Shown: piece after piece, positions 1 to 11,569 of the stretch
Numbering within the stretch: position 1 is the stretch's first letter
Layout of the letters: every line of letters begins with the position of its first letter
DNA from: Verpa conica
Lineage: Eukaryota > Ascomycota > Pezizomycetes > Pezizales > Morchellaceae
Assembly (NCBI GenBank): GCA_033030425.1
Contig: JAUFSD010000018.1
Coordinates: 744,001 to 808,000 of the forward strand
DNA: 64,000 nt
Direction: 5' to 3'
The notes under the pieces: generated by a model
Databases searched by the model: none
Told to the model about the DNA's origin: nothing
Seen by the model: the letters and a program-made list of their open reading frames with translations, nothing else
Program-made: the position numbers and the translations under genes

Positions 1-91
1 CCTTCAAGTCCCACCTAAGGCGGGGGTGTGTGGGCAGCAGAGTCTTAGAAACAACTACAATGGACATTTACTAATGATGGACTGAGTGTAG

Positions 92-3000
92 GTCTATGGA
101 GGAGCTCATGGTTCCGGAATGGAGCTCTCAATATATTCAATATAAGGTAATTTAATTATGTGTAGTTCAAACAAGAGGAAGGGGGAGGAAAGAGGTTGAG
201 GAGTAACGACGAGCAGAATGCTGCAAAGTGGAGTGATGTCGATCGTGATGCATGCTGGCTTCTTGGGAGCCTCATAGCTAGATATCATCCTATCTTTGAG
301 TGTTGCTCCCCCTGTATCACCTATCAGTCCTCATCTATCCTACGATAGCTCTCGTTGTCTTAAATATCGGGTCTTCGCTGACTTCATCATATTAGGCAGG
401 GAAGAAGAAGATCAAGCTCGTGACCAGCACATTCCGGACACCATCAAATGCCTCACACTCTGCTTCAAAGGGCACTCTCAATCGCACAAAAACTCGTGCC
501 GTTGCTGCACTATCTAGGAATGGGCTGAATCCAAACTGGAGTCATAACTCTAAGAAGGGTGATTCGGACGAGCATCCTCCTTGGTCCCCGCCCAGGCCCA
601 CCGCCGCAGTTCCCAACAAAGATGGTTCTAGTTCCCAGGATACAGGGACAGGTAATCGCTTTTCTTTTAGCTTGTCGCCTGCATCAGTAGAATTTCCTCG
701 GGAGGTTTACTGGAGGGGTGATAGTAGTGGGGCAAGACGGGGTTCTGCGAAAATCGAATCTAGCTTACAAGAAACAACAGCGGCTACTCCCACGGCTGAT
801 GGTCCACGAGAACCGCCTTCTCTAATGCTTCCAGAGCCTATTCAACCGCTACAGCCTCTAGTCGAAATACTTACGGAGAATACCCCTCCTCATAGTCCCC
901 AACCTACGCATCCTATGCTCCGTGCAAACACCGGGGCTGAAGCCAATGATATCTCTCCTCTTCCACTTCCCGAATCGATAATCTCTCCACAAACGACACG
1001 GGGGCCATTGATTGCTGATCGCTCTTCATCGAGAAAGAGTATTCTTGGGCGTTCAATAACTTTCAGCCCCCGGCCATTTGTGAAGCGTGTTTCCACATTT
1101 TTTGGGCCCGGTAATCCTTCTAGTGACGGTAATGTCGACATTACAGATGCGCAAATCCGAGCAGCGGCCGAATTTCATCAATGGTTGCTTAAAGAATTAT
1201 TCAAGATTGAGGAATTCTATAAGAAAAGAGAATTCGAGGCGGTGCAACGGTTTGATGAAATGAAGGAACAACTTGATATCTTGAGGGATAGATGGTTTAA
1301 ACATCATTACCGGATTGCATACGAAGGGGATGCCGGCGATGTTCATGATGAGCAGCCACAACACCAGGGACAAAATATTAACCAAGGAACCACCAGTGGT
1401 CACGATAATGGAGCTGAGGGAGCACATCGACGATCCGGATGGAGAGATACGCTTGCATCTATGGGCCGAGGGAAGCAGGATGATAGTAATGATCCAGAAA
1501 TAATGAGCCTCTCTTCCGAAAACAGGGATATGGACGATGCTAGAAGGGATTATGAACGAAGAAGACCCACTAATGATCCTGGCCACCGTTTGGCAAAATC
1601 CAAGCTCAAATATGCATATATTGAGTATTACCATCGTTTAGAGCTTTTAAAGTCATATGTGCAGTTGAATCGTGACGCATTTCGGAAGATCACTAAAAAG
1701 TTTGATAAGATCTCTGGGCTGAGAACGTCTGGGAGATTCATGAACGAACATATCAATAGGAGTTATTTTGGTGGATCAGACAACAAACTTGACGATTTGA
1801 TCAATGACACTGAGATATTGTTTGCTAGGTATATAATTTCTATCACTCTTATAAATATGTAGGAGGCGGGCTGATTTTACGGCTACAAAGATTTTTCTCT
1901 AGGTCGAATAGGAAGGAGGCTGCTCTAAGGCTTCGAACCAGGGAAAATAAATCTGTCTACCACTCTTCATTGCTGAGGAGTGGCTTCTACCTGGGGTCTT
2001 CGTTAGTCATTGGTGCATCATCGGTATGGGAGGCTTTACGTATATTGAAGGATCCGCAGCAAGACCCAGAAATGAAGGTCAGAACAAGCTATATATTGCA
2101 GGTACGTTTTTTTACAGGGCGAGGGGGGATGTTTGGGGTGCTCGGGTTCCCTAATGACAAGTTTTAAAAGATATGGGGTGGTGTCTTTCTCATTCTTCTT
2201 CAAACCTTACTGTTCGCCATTAATCTTCGAATTTGGGCACGAAACCGGATTAATTATGCTTTTATCTTCGAATTTGACAATAGGCATCAACTCAACCATC
2301 GCCAATTCCTAGAGATTCCCTCGCTTTTCTCGCTACTATTTACCATTTGCTTTTGGTTTAGTATTCAGAATTTTTGGGAAGGGCAGTTTGATATGATACA
2401 CTTCCCTATCCTATATGTCGCGATTGCTGGGGTTATTCTGTTAAATCCAATAAAAAGTTTCTACTTTCGTGCTAGGCTATATTTTATAACAACTATGGTA
2501 AGCCTCTGTCTTGCTGTTTGCCTAGATTAGAGACTTACTGACTATTGGGTTTAGGTGAGGTTGATGTTATCTGGATTCTACCGTGTTGAGTTCAAAGACT
2601 TCTGGATGGGAGATATGTTGTGCTCTCAGACATACGCACTTGGAGTTAGTCTTTATCCGCACTTTTCTGTTAAATGGATTGACTAACGCGATGCTAGAAT
2701 ATATATCTCTATTTTTGTCTCTATGCTCAAGCATGGGACAGACCTGAGCGGTGTAACTCCTCTCACTCATATGTGATGGGTGTCTTCATGTGTATCCCAG
2801 CAATCTGGCGTCTTCTGCAGTGTTTCCGCCGTTACTATGATTCACGACAGGCTTTCCCGCATCTTGCCAATGGTGCTAAATACGCATTGACAATTTTGCA
2901 GTATTTGACTTTGACCTTGTGGAGGAATGATAAGTCTAATAACGTGCTGAAGGGCCTATTTATAACAATGGCAGCTATCAGTTCTATTGTTAGCAGTATG

Positions 3001-3819
3001 TTACTCTTTTTCTTCGTAGACGAGACTAGAGTTCTAACCGAGGGTAGTTTTCTGGGATGTTGTGATGGATTGGTCGCTCCTTAATCCTTATGCCCGTTGG
3101 CCGTTCATTCGTGACACTGTTGGGTTTAAGAGACCATGGGTGTATTACTTTGCTATGTTCATAGACCCTCCTTTGAGGTTTAGCTGGGTTTTTTATATCA
3201 TCTATGCCCATGAGATACAGCATTCAGCATTGTTGAGTTTTTTGATTTCTGTAGGGGAAGTGTTTCGGCGGTTTGTTTGGTGTTTCTTTCGTATGGAGAA
3301 TGAGCACTGTGGAAAGTAAGTTGGGCCTTAGACTGAGAGAAGAGAGAAAACGCTAATAGTTTCTATAGTGTCGGGGCAAACCGTGCATATCGTGATCCTC
3401 GGTTACCGTATCACTTTGCAAACGACCATGATCCAAGCGCGATGGTTCCATCTCCTGTTCCAGACAATTCGGAAGCTCACTCCGACCCGCTTCTCGTCTC
3501 ACATGCGCAACCAACTGTAGATATTGAACAAGGCCATGCAACTGGCATGCGCCATAGGAGGAGGAGTAAGATCAAGAGACATGGATCTAGCAGTCCTGCG
3601 ATGCAAGCTTTGGAACGCTTAGGACGGACAATGACAAATGCACATAAGAAGGATTACGAGAGAAAACGTGGTTCAGATCAAGACGAGGAGGCCATTAGCA
3701 GTAGTGATGAGGAAGAGGAAGAGGAAGAGGGTGTAGAAGCCGGGGATTTTTATCAGCGAACAGCGGAAGTGAGGGGGGGCCAGACTTTGTCAAAAGTAAC
3801 AACTGATACTACGCTATGA
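92..3819 (+). CDS. SYG1: SYG1/XPR1-type SPX-EXS phosphate exporter, 5' partial
   Basis: Integral-membrane protein of the Syg1/XPR1 family. An N-terminal SPX domain senses inositol pyrophosphates and the EXS domain belongs to the phosphate-export channel. Exons I infer: 92-146, 396-1828, 1903-2101, 2171-2497, 2555-2644, 2698-2995, 3048-3315, 3369-3819; all phases close. SPX pieces are EELMVPEWSSQYIQYK joined to AGKKKIKLVTSTFR, then LKYAYIEYYHRLELLKSY and FMNEHINRSYF. The first SPX helix is split from the rest by several hundred low-complexity Ser/Pro-rich residues, as is usual in fungal Syg1. EXS blocks include FYRVEFKDFWMGDMLCSQ, FPHLANGAKY, DWSLLNPYARWPFIRD and YRDPRLPYHFANDHDP. The C-terminal tail holds an acidic run. 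The expected MKFG-type start is missing: an intron 3' end with branch site TACTAATG precedes base 92, so the first exon lies at or beyond the left edge. About 1,040 codons are visible. Confidence 0.92.
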
Positions 3820-5502
3820 GAGGATTACAGATGACTTTTTTGTATATGTATGGCCATATATGTGGTGCATGATGTATAGCACCTACCTTGGGCGGTTTTT
3901 TTTTTGGTCCTGTTTATTTCTGATAATATTTTTCTTTTGGGTATGAAGGGGGAGGGGGGGGGGAGGGGATCTATGGAGTTTTGGCTTATGTATCTTTTTT
4001 CTTAACGTCCTTTGATCTATTGTTTATTTGTTCAATTTGTTGAATACTTATATACAACCCCTCTTTTTATGGTTATAAAAAGAGGCACATACATAAAACT
4101 ACCTGTATTTATTGGGTTTGGGGTGGAATGGAAAGGACTTTATTGGATACCAGGCGTTTTTTATTTTGTTAAATTTTAAAACAAAGGGAAAGGGTTCTGC
4201 TAGATATAGAATCTGGAGTTGAGGCTGATGTAATATATATTTAGTGAAGATTCACCCTAAATAAGGGTTATATGGAGTTACTCAAGCGACTTTCTGCATT
4301 ATAACAATAACTGCATATGCGCATACATTAGATAGATGGGGGACCTTCTTAGACACTAATCATACACTGTCTGATAGAGGAGAGGTGGGGTGTCTAATTA
4401 CAAGGCTCTGGGATAAAGTGACTGAACGGGCATGGGCCTGTCTAGAGAAAGGAGAGGGTGATCTTGATCTATCACGATAATAGCGTGATGGTTTAAATTC
4501 AAAATGCCCTTTATTTATGCTAGCCAAGGGATCTACATACATAGCTATTCAGGTACGGTCTCTACATAGACCTTAGTACATACAGTACCGGTACGTCATT
4601 ATTAGTCCCTAGCCGGAGTACTTTAACATGATCCACCACTAAACTTCAAGAGGGACGAATTAACAAAGCCCTCCCACAACCCATTCCTAATTTACCGTTT
4701 AAGAAAGAAATTTTTTTAGGGAGGGTATATAATATGATCATAGAGTATCTAAGATAGCTTAATAAATATTCAAGACAAAAAATGCATGATTTGCATCTAC
4801 AATTGCGATTACACCTTAAGCAGACTTCGTCCCTTCAGTGTGGTGACTTGGCCACTGGGGTAGAGTCACTGTGCCACTTGTGGCCAAAGATCAGCATGTC
4901 TTGCCAGAGAATTTCCATTGCAACTGTTCATAATGCATGTAGACCCCTACCGTTCGGCCACTTAACTCCATATACCGTAGAAACTCGAGAAATTCGCTAT
5001 GTGGGCGTCGCCGCCACGTACTAATAAAAGTGTCCTCTAGACCCGTTTGGGCCCTCCCTAAACCAATTAAAGCTAGCTAGAGATAATTATCCTTACGATC
5101 AGATAGCTACTATATGTTTGATAGGAAGTGGCGGCGACGCTCGCATAGCGGATTTCTCGAGTCTCTACGGTAGTGGATTGTTTATTGATTAGGTTATAGA
5201 GTAATCTTTTGGGTGGCAAGCTATGTATGTGATAGGGTAACACAGGCCGCTCCCCACATTCCCCCGCGAATTTTATTGTCGACTGCTATGCCAGGAACGG
5301 GTGCAGGGTTTGTAACCCGCAGATTTTGCCGGGGATATCATTAGGTGTTAAAAAGGCGTTTCCTTGATTGAACTTTCAAACCTTCTCCATCCATTCTCTC
5401 AGAGAATTCTGTTCTATCCCAGCACTACTACGGTTTCAGCGTGAGTTTTCTTCCTGGCTCTGGAGATTGATTTACTGTGAACGAATTGGCTTATGATTGA
5501 TA
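3820..5502. other. Intergenic region
   Basis: AT-rich spacer between SYG1 and the PQ-loop gene. It holds the SYG1 3' UTR, a G-run near 3945-3970 and one MITE at about 4971-5174. The short open frames here show no protein I recognise. Confidence 0.6.
4971..5174. mobile_element. MITE with 45-bp terminal inverted repeats and TA target duplication
   Basis: Left arm 4973-5017 is the reverse complement of right arm 5128-5172 with only a few mismatches. The arms start CCGTAGAAACTCGAGAAATT and end ...CTACGG. A TA dinucleotide sits immediately outside the CCGTAG...CTACGG ends on both sides, as expected for a Tc1/mariner-superfamily insertion. The roughly 110-bp core has no coding capacity, so the element is non-autonomous. 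Family assignment rests only on the TA duplication. Confidence 0.8.
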
Positions 5503-6693
5503 ATGGCATATAGTGAGAGTTGGACAGCATTGAGTAACAAGCTCTTTAAAGAAATTTCGAAGGAGATTCCGATGTTTCCACCGTCACAGCAGCTAGATAT
5601 AGATGCGCGAGCCATCAGTGGCATAACAGGGTTTGCCTCCGTGTCCAGTTGGGCGACGCGACGAGAGCTATGGCTAAAAATTAGTTTTATGACGCATACA
5701 GGTCGGTATCAATTGCTTGCTGGGTTGTTGTTTTCTCGCCGCAAATAATTAGCAATGTTCGTTACGTCTATCTAGATACTGGAAAAATGAGAGGGAAAGG
5801 GCTGACAAGAATTTCACAAATAGTTCCAGCGGGGCTCAGCTGAAGGGTTGTCTTTGGCATTCTTGATCGTCTGGCTTGCGGGAGACGTTTTTAATGTGCT
5901 TGGTGCTGTTCTACAAGGTGTATTGCCTACAATGGTACTTATCCTATCTTCCCGCAAACTACATCATAGGTGCTTATCGAAAACATAGGTAATACTGGCA
6001 GTTTATTACACCTTCGCCGACGTTGTCCTCCTTTTTCAATGCCTCTATTACAAACGCCTAAACTCTCACCAACCACCCCCTACAATTATTGTCACTGTCG
6101 ATGGCTCCCATCTCTCACCCGCAACCCCACTTCTAGACCCCCTCAACAAAGATGATCCTCTAGAGAGACCACAAAAAAAACTCTATCAAATAATCTTCTT
6201 CAATACCATTGCTGTGCTCACTGTTTGTATTGCGGGTGTCCTTGGCTGGTGGATTGGTGAACGAGAATATCACTATGATCCTGCAACTCCAGATCCTCCG
6301 GTGGATATAGCCTTCTCAAAGCTGGGGCAGGTATTTGGCTACCTCTGCGCGATACTGTACCTCGCTAGTCGTTTGCCTCAGATTATGCTGAATTACCGCC
6401 GTAAGTCCTGTGACGGGATAAGTCTGTTATTCTTCCTATTTGCGTGTCTGGGGAACCTGACATATGTTTTTTCTATTCTGGCATACGTTCCTCATAGAGA
6501 TGATGTAGATTTGGCAAGGGATGAATATAGGAGGTATCTTGTTGTGAATGCAAGTTGGCTGTTGGGTAGCTTTGGAACATTGGGGCTCGATCTGGCGATC
6601 TTCTTTCAGTTCTTTTGGTATAGGGACCTAGGGAGAGCGTGCGATGATGAGAGTGATCGTGGGGAAGAAGAAATTGGTGTGCGGGTAGAATAA
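5503..6693 (+). CDS. PQ-loop repeat vacuolar amino-acid transporter (Ypq/PQLC2 family)
   Basis: Seven-TM PQ-loop protein. Ypq/PQLC2 proteins export cationic amino acids from the vacuole or lysosome. Exons inferred: 5503-5630, 5702-5756, 5824-5934, 5989-6693, giving 332 residues (yeast Ypq1 is about 308). PQ-loop 1 spans two junctions and reads VSIACWVVVFSPQIISN then FQRGSAEGLSLAFLIVWLAGD. It is followed by NVLGAVLQGVLPTM and VILAVYYTFADVVLLFQC. PQ-loop 2 is LASRLPQIMLNYRRKSCDGI followed by SLLFFLFACLGNLTYV. Both Pro-Gln pairs are intact. A hydrophilic loop of about 50 residues lies between the halves, and the C-terminal tail is acidic. ATG 5503 is chosen because the upstream ORF extension uses a non-ATG codon. 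The exact substrate cannot be read from sequence. Confidence 0.9.
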
Positions 6694-7420
6694 CGAGCAT
6701 TATGCTTACAGAGAGGGGCTTTTTATGACTGGTAGGGGTGAAAATGTTTTTTTCCTTATGGTATAGGCGTATGAGGGGCTAGTATCTAACCTTACCTCTT
6801 GTTCTATGAGCATAAATGAACAAGGAGGTTGGTCTTGATAGAAACACGTTTTGTGCTACATAGACGTAAAGTAATAGCAAGGGGCGTAACTATGAGGTTG
6901 AGACCTGAATTTTCTCGCGGTGGTATAAAAATGCTGTATACAAGCGCTTGTATGTATGTATCATTTTCACTGGACCCAGAACTCTGTACTTAGATCAGAC
7001 ACTTTAAGTTGCCATAGACCCTATTTCAATGAATCTACTAGGCATATTGTACCTATATATGCTTAGACCTTTAGCTGGTAAAGTGACTAGGCTACTAAAT
7101 AAATTATAGATATAGATCACTTTTGATTCAAGTACTAGATTTAGCGAAAGTAACACGTACACATACTGGAATTTAGCGTTTTTGCACTTGGATTTACCTG
7201 ATTTACGTTTCTATATAATACAATGAGCTAAGTAGGTGTAGAAGTTGGGAATAAGTTGGGCAAATTTTTTTTCTTTTTATTAGATTCACTTGGTGTATTA
7301 AACTGGATGATCATAAAAATTGTCTAGCTAGCTAAGATGCGGTGCTCTGAATTATAATAATTTTTCTCCCAAGATATGGATATAGCCGCTATAATCCATC
7401 CTCAGACTCCCTGGATGCGG

Positions 7421-7452
7421 TTTTATTTTTTATTTTTTATTTTTTATTTTTA
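7421..7452. repeat. (TTTTTA)n microsatellite
   Basis: Four to five tandem copies of a TTTTTTA-like unit. I found no duplicated flanks that would mark it as a retroelement tail. Confidence 0.85.
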
Positions 7453-7834
7453 GCACCTATGAGAATAGCTCAGCTCTAAGAAATGATCTATTACACAGTA
7501 TCTCAACTAATCTTAGGAAGTGCCGCACCGCTAGCCTATATATATGATTTAGTACGGTACTGCGGACTGAGGTTACTATTCTCACCGCATAGCTTGATTT
7601 ATATTCCCAGTAGGATTCCTTGGTAAAAGCTGTTTCATAGACAGGTGGTTTAGTAGGTGACTTTATAATTCAAGTAAGGCTAGAATACTCTAGGAATGAT
7701 CTTAGGGAATGATGAATTGAATTGAGTAGGCGTTGAAGAAAAGGAATATTCCCTAGCTTGAGAGGAGAATATTTAGCTTACTTTTACTTTAATTGTAAGC
7801 TATGTGTAGAATTGATAGCTACTTAATTGAATAT

Positions 7835-8340
7835 ATATGCAGACGGGCTAACAGTACTGCTTATCGAGGACACAGAGGGCACATGCAATTATTGGGGGGA
7901 AACAAAAAAAAAAGCTTATCGAGGGCATGGGGCAGTGGTCCGGTTCCTATTAGATAATGATGCCGGCTGCTCAACTACCCTATTACATCTGACGGCAAGC
8001 CAGGGGCTGCTATAGCTTTGAAAGAACGGTGCTAGTTTGATTTAGGACGGCAACGGCGAGACACCATAGTACTATAAAACATTCAAGTCATAATTCAATT
8101 ATGGACCTATTACTAACCGAGAGCTGACTGCTCAGCCCAAGACAAAAGTGGATTTACGTCATTATATTGGTGAGTGGGGCTGGAAGGTAGTTTAGCTACT
8201 TTAGAAGGTCTGAATATCTCGACTACTTAGTTATAATAGGTAATGATAGCCTTTTCTGTACCGTGTAGTGTGGCAAAGGCATGAAGGAGTAGTGAGATTT
8301 CTTGTCGATAAAGGCACAAACCCCTTCATGGGTGGTTGTA
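7835..8340 (+). pseudogene. Decayed ankyrin-repeat gene relic
   Basis: Two ankyrin-like helices survive in different frames. AYRGHGAVVRFLLDND lies near 7914-7962 and RHEGVVRFLVDKGTNPF near 8280-8330. A stop-interrupted DGNGETP segment (about 8046) lies between them and resembles the start of an ankyrin repeat. No frame stays open for more than about 60 codons. The spacing of roughly 360 bp would fit three to four repeats in the intact ancestor. A short insertion with an A-run interrupts the first repeat. The parent gene is unknown. Confidence 0.6.
7859..7924 (+). mobile_element. 44-bp poly(A)-tailed insertion with 11-bp target duplication
   Basis: GCTTATCGAGG occurs at 7859-7869 and again at 7914-7924. 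The 44 bp between them end in a run of ten A directly before the second copy. Removing insert and one repeat joins LTVL to AYRGHGAVVRFLLD, restoring an ankyrin-like reading. This structure is typical of LINE-type retroposition. Confidence 0.55.
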
Positions 8341-9253
8341 GGTTAGGTACGAGTGGCTGATCATGAGTACAGGATTATATAATATGTATCGCTATCCTGA
8401 CCTTAAATTCAGATCGTGAAAAGTCCTTTATAACAAGTAAGTGAATTGTGGGAGTACTTGTAGGTTGTAAGGAGCAACCTTGAAAATCCAGCTATATATC
8501 TAACACGATTATTTACTGTTATGGTATAGATCTTTTATCATACCAACCAAAATATAGCCGATCAATCTACATATAACTTACGTCCCACTATAACATAGGT
8601 CATTCTCCTCATAATTACATCCGTCTGCCCTATCAAAAATACTATTTAGTGCCTCAAAGGGGTTTAGGTTATGAAAATAAAGTAAAGCATAAAAGTAAAG
8701 GTATAAATGACTACATGTATCGAATCCTTGCAAAAGACAGAACTCCCACCAAAGACCGAGACTAATAGATACAGAAACATGATACTGATAATTTCATCCA
8801 AAATAAGGATGGAGGCTTGGAAAATTACTCCCCCCCCCACCCTCTTGTTTTGATACATCTTTTTTCTGCACTGGTTTCTGGATAGCCACTGAAGGCGAAG
8901 GGAGAGAGAAAACGAAAAGAACACACGCAGAGGATGCTTTTGACTTGTTTAACGTTGATATGCCTTGACTGATCTGTTTCCTCTCCCCTCCTTTCCAATG
9001 ATCCGTACAGTAATCCAAAAACAGGAAACAAAACACCTGACAAAGCCCTTGCTACCAACCATTACCAACCCATAACATTCCCGCTACGGTAACCAAGCAC
9101 AAGTATTACCTGCTCGTACAAGTTAAGGATTGTTCGCTAAGTTTACCGTCTCTTTTGACCTCCTCTAGCCTCTCCGAGGAAATTAGCCTTTTTCCGCTTC
9201 ACAAAATACCGCTTCAAGGTGAACCGGATCTACAAAAATAACAAGGGAGTAAC

Positions 9254-11569
9254 TTACATGCTGATTCGCCTAGCAACTCTATTCAACTCTTTATCGTTAT
9301 CTGCTTCTCTAACCGCGGTTCTCATCGCCTCCTCTTTTGCCTCTTTGCCTTTCTTTTCGACTTCCTCATGGCTCGGTGGTAGCCTTTCATTTTGCAAGTC
9401 GACCTTTCTTGCTTCTTCAAAGGATGTGATAGCTTCTTTGATGCCCTCTGCACCGAGCATAAGCATCCCTGCAGGCAGCCTGCCACCTGTTGCGGTCTTC
9501 AGTTCAGTAACACGCTCTGACTCTTCTCGCAAGACCTGGAAAACACGTGACAAGCGACCAATAGCTAGAATCTTGTTCTTAATGGCGCGACGTTTGGCGT
9601 CTGGACTGTTGGGATCTGTCTCGGGTTCAAGGGGTGGTGATAGTGGGTCCGCTGCTGAGGTAGGTGAGAGTGAATCATCTTCGAGCTCTTCTTTAGAACA
9701 TGTGTTGAGGATGGCAATAAGCATGTCAGTGACTAGATGATTAAGACTTATTAGCTGATATACACTTTGTGCAGGTACTGGGAACACAAACTTTTCTCGC
9801 CAACAAACGGAAGTGACCAGGTAAACACATCCATAAAATTGGGTAGCCAGTAAGGATGGGGAGTGCAATCTAGTATAATCCGGTTAGTTACTGCGTTCCT
9901 TCATAAAATTTCACCTTCAAGTGATTACTCCATCTGGAAAGCTTACTAAACTGTCTAATGTTCATGACGTTGTTCTCATACTTCAACACAGCCGCCTTAT
10001 TATTATACACATCCAAATAGTTAGGTGCCGAAAAGATGGTCATCACACTGGGAAATCCTGTTGTCTTTGTCTTCCTGTACATTCTGTAACCGGCGTCCTG
10101 CGCCTCATGAGCACGGATGACAGAGAGCAGGTTGTTTTTCTCAAGGAAAGAACAGGCGGCAGGGTATGAGAAGAAGTACGAGCAGCCACGGACGTTGTTA
10201 TGAATGAAGAAATCTGAAGTCTTTTCTTGCCCGAATTCCTCGAGTGGATCCGCCCAAAGGATGTCGCACATTAAACCATGAGTCGGGGGTTCGCGGAAAC
10301 GGTCAATCTATACGAATTCGTCAGTATAGATAGTTCACAAACTAGCCACAGTCAGAAGGGGGTAATGTACACTTCGGAGGTCGTCAAGTGTTTGCAACTC
10401 AGGACTGAGACCACCATGGATACACAAGAACTGCTTGTTCATAACAGCGGCCAAGGGTAAGGCACAGAAACTGTCCATACAAGCTTCATACACACGCTCA
10501 GAATATTTGTGCTTGCCTAAAATCCAGTCATTAGCTTCATTAGGTTAAGACTCACAAAGCAGCAGAAGCGGAATTTTGATCAAAGGTTTAGAAAGTGTGA
10601 ATGCTTACATTCCAATTTGAAGGTAAAGTAGTCTGTTAGATGTCTACACTCGTGATTTCCCCTCAAGAGCCAAAGAGTATTTGGGTAATGAATTTTCAAG
10701 GACCAAAGGTACAATACACACTAAAACTACTAGTCAGTATCTTTTCTTAAACCATTGAAGCACAAAATCACGATGACTATTATTCTAAAATGAACTCGGC
10801 TTTATCAAAATACCTCAATACTAAAATACCCTCTGTCCACGTAATCTCCTAGAAACAGGTATCTAGTCTCCTCAGGGTTACCTCCAACTTCAAATAGTTT
10901 CATCAAGTCGTAATATTGACCATGGACATCGCCGCACACAGTGATGGGTGCATCCATCTCCAGGAGGTTAGGTTCGGTCTTGAGAACCTCGGTGCATCGT
11001 GCTAGGATAAAGAGAGCTTGCTCTTCAGTAAGACGACCTTCACGGTAGAAATGTTGTTTGAGAAATGCAAGATTGGGTTTTCTTGGATCATCAGGGTCAT
11101 AGAATTGGTCATCACGGGGCTTGTGGAAAGCAGGAGCTTGCACATCTAAATGGACAAGAGAGTGAAGGTATTAGTACTCTATCATGAATATATGTAAGGG
11201 AAGAAGTTGGGTTGGTGAGGTTTCCTGCCTAGAGAGGCAGAAGCTAAACAAAAAGAGAACATCTAAACGATAACGGCATCCACGCGAGACAACATAGCTG
11301 TGGGCTAGGTATTGTAAAAATCTAGCATAAGACAAGCCTATAGATGGAAGCCCTTGCTAGATCCCTATGATGGTTTATTTTGTACACATAAAAGCTCAGC
11401 ACAACATACCTTTGCACACCCGCTCCAAAGTCGATACTTGGGTTCCATCCTCCATCGTATGTAGAGTGAAATCGATCTCTGGTGGCGGTTTTTTCTCGCT
11501 GACAGCGCGGATCGCGTTCTCGAGCTTCTGATTGTCCACATTCATCCCGGATGTATTTGGGTCGGCCAT
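9254..11569 (-). CDS. CNA1: Calcineurin catalytic subunit A (PP2B Ser/Thr phosphatase)
   Basis: Ca2+/calmodulin-dependent protein phosphatase acting on Crz1-type factors with regulatory subunit B. Minus-strand exons: 11410-11569, 10814-11145, 10609-10720, 10371-10516, 9947-10307, 9792-9869, 9254-9732, giving 555 residues, normal for fungal CnaA. Metallophosphatase motifs in order: [10 protein letters not shown] (about 125), [12 protein letters not shown] (about 153), [37 protein letters not shown] joined to [11 protein letters not shown], and [11 protein letters not shown]. The B-binding helix follows (PFVGEKITDML). The calmodulin-binding segment is near 445-470 ([20 protein letters not shown]) and the autoinhibitory segment [17 protein letters not shown] is near 505-520. 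After RRIS the gene either stops (ATG TAA at 9254) or splices at the overlapping GTAAGT into a tiny exon with a stop five codons on. Metal ligands look intact. Confidence 0.97.

Larger units (their letters stand above)
6694..9253. other. Gene-poor intergenic region
   Basis: AT-rich, about 2.5 kb. It contains a (TTTTTA)n microsatellite, a decayed ankyrin-repeat gene with a short poly(A)-tailed insertion, and the calcineurin 3' flank. Reading minus from 9257, GTAAGT follows the calcineurin ORF, so a small extra 3' exon ending near 9220 is possible. Other ORFs here look like chance. Confidence 0.55.
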
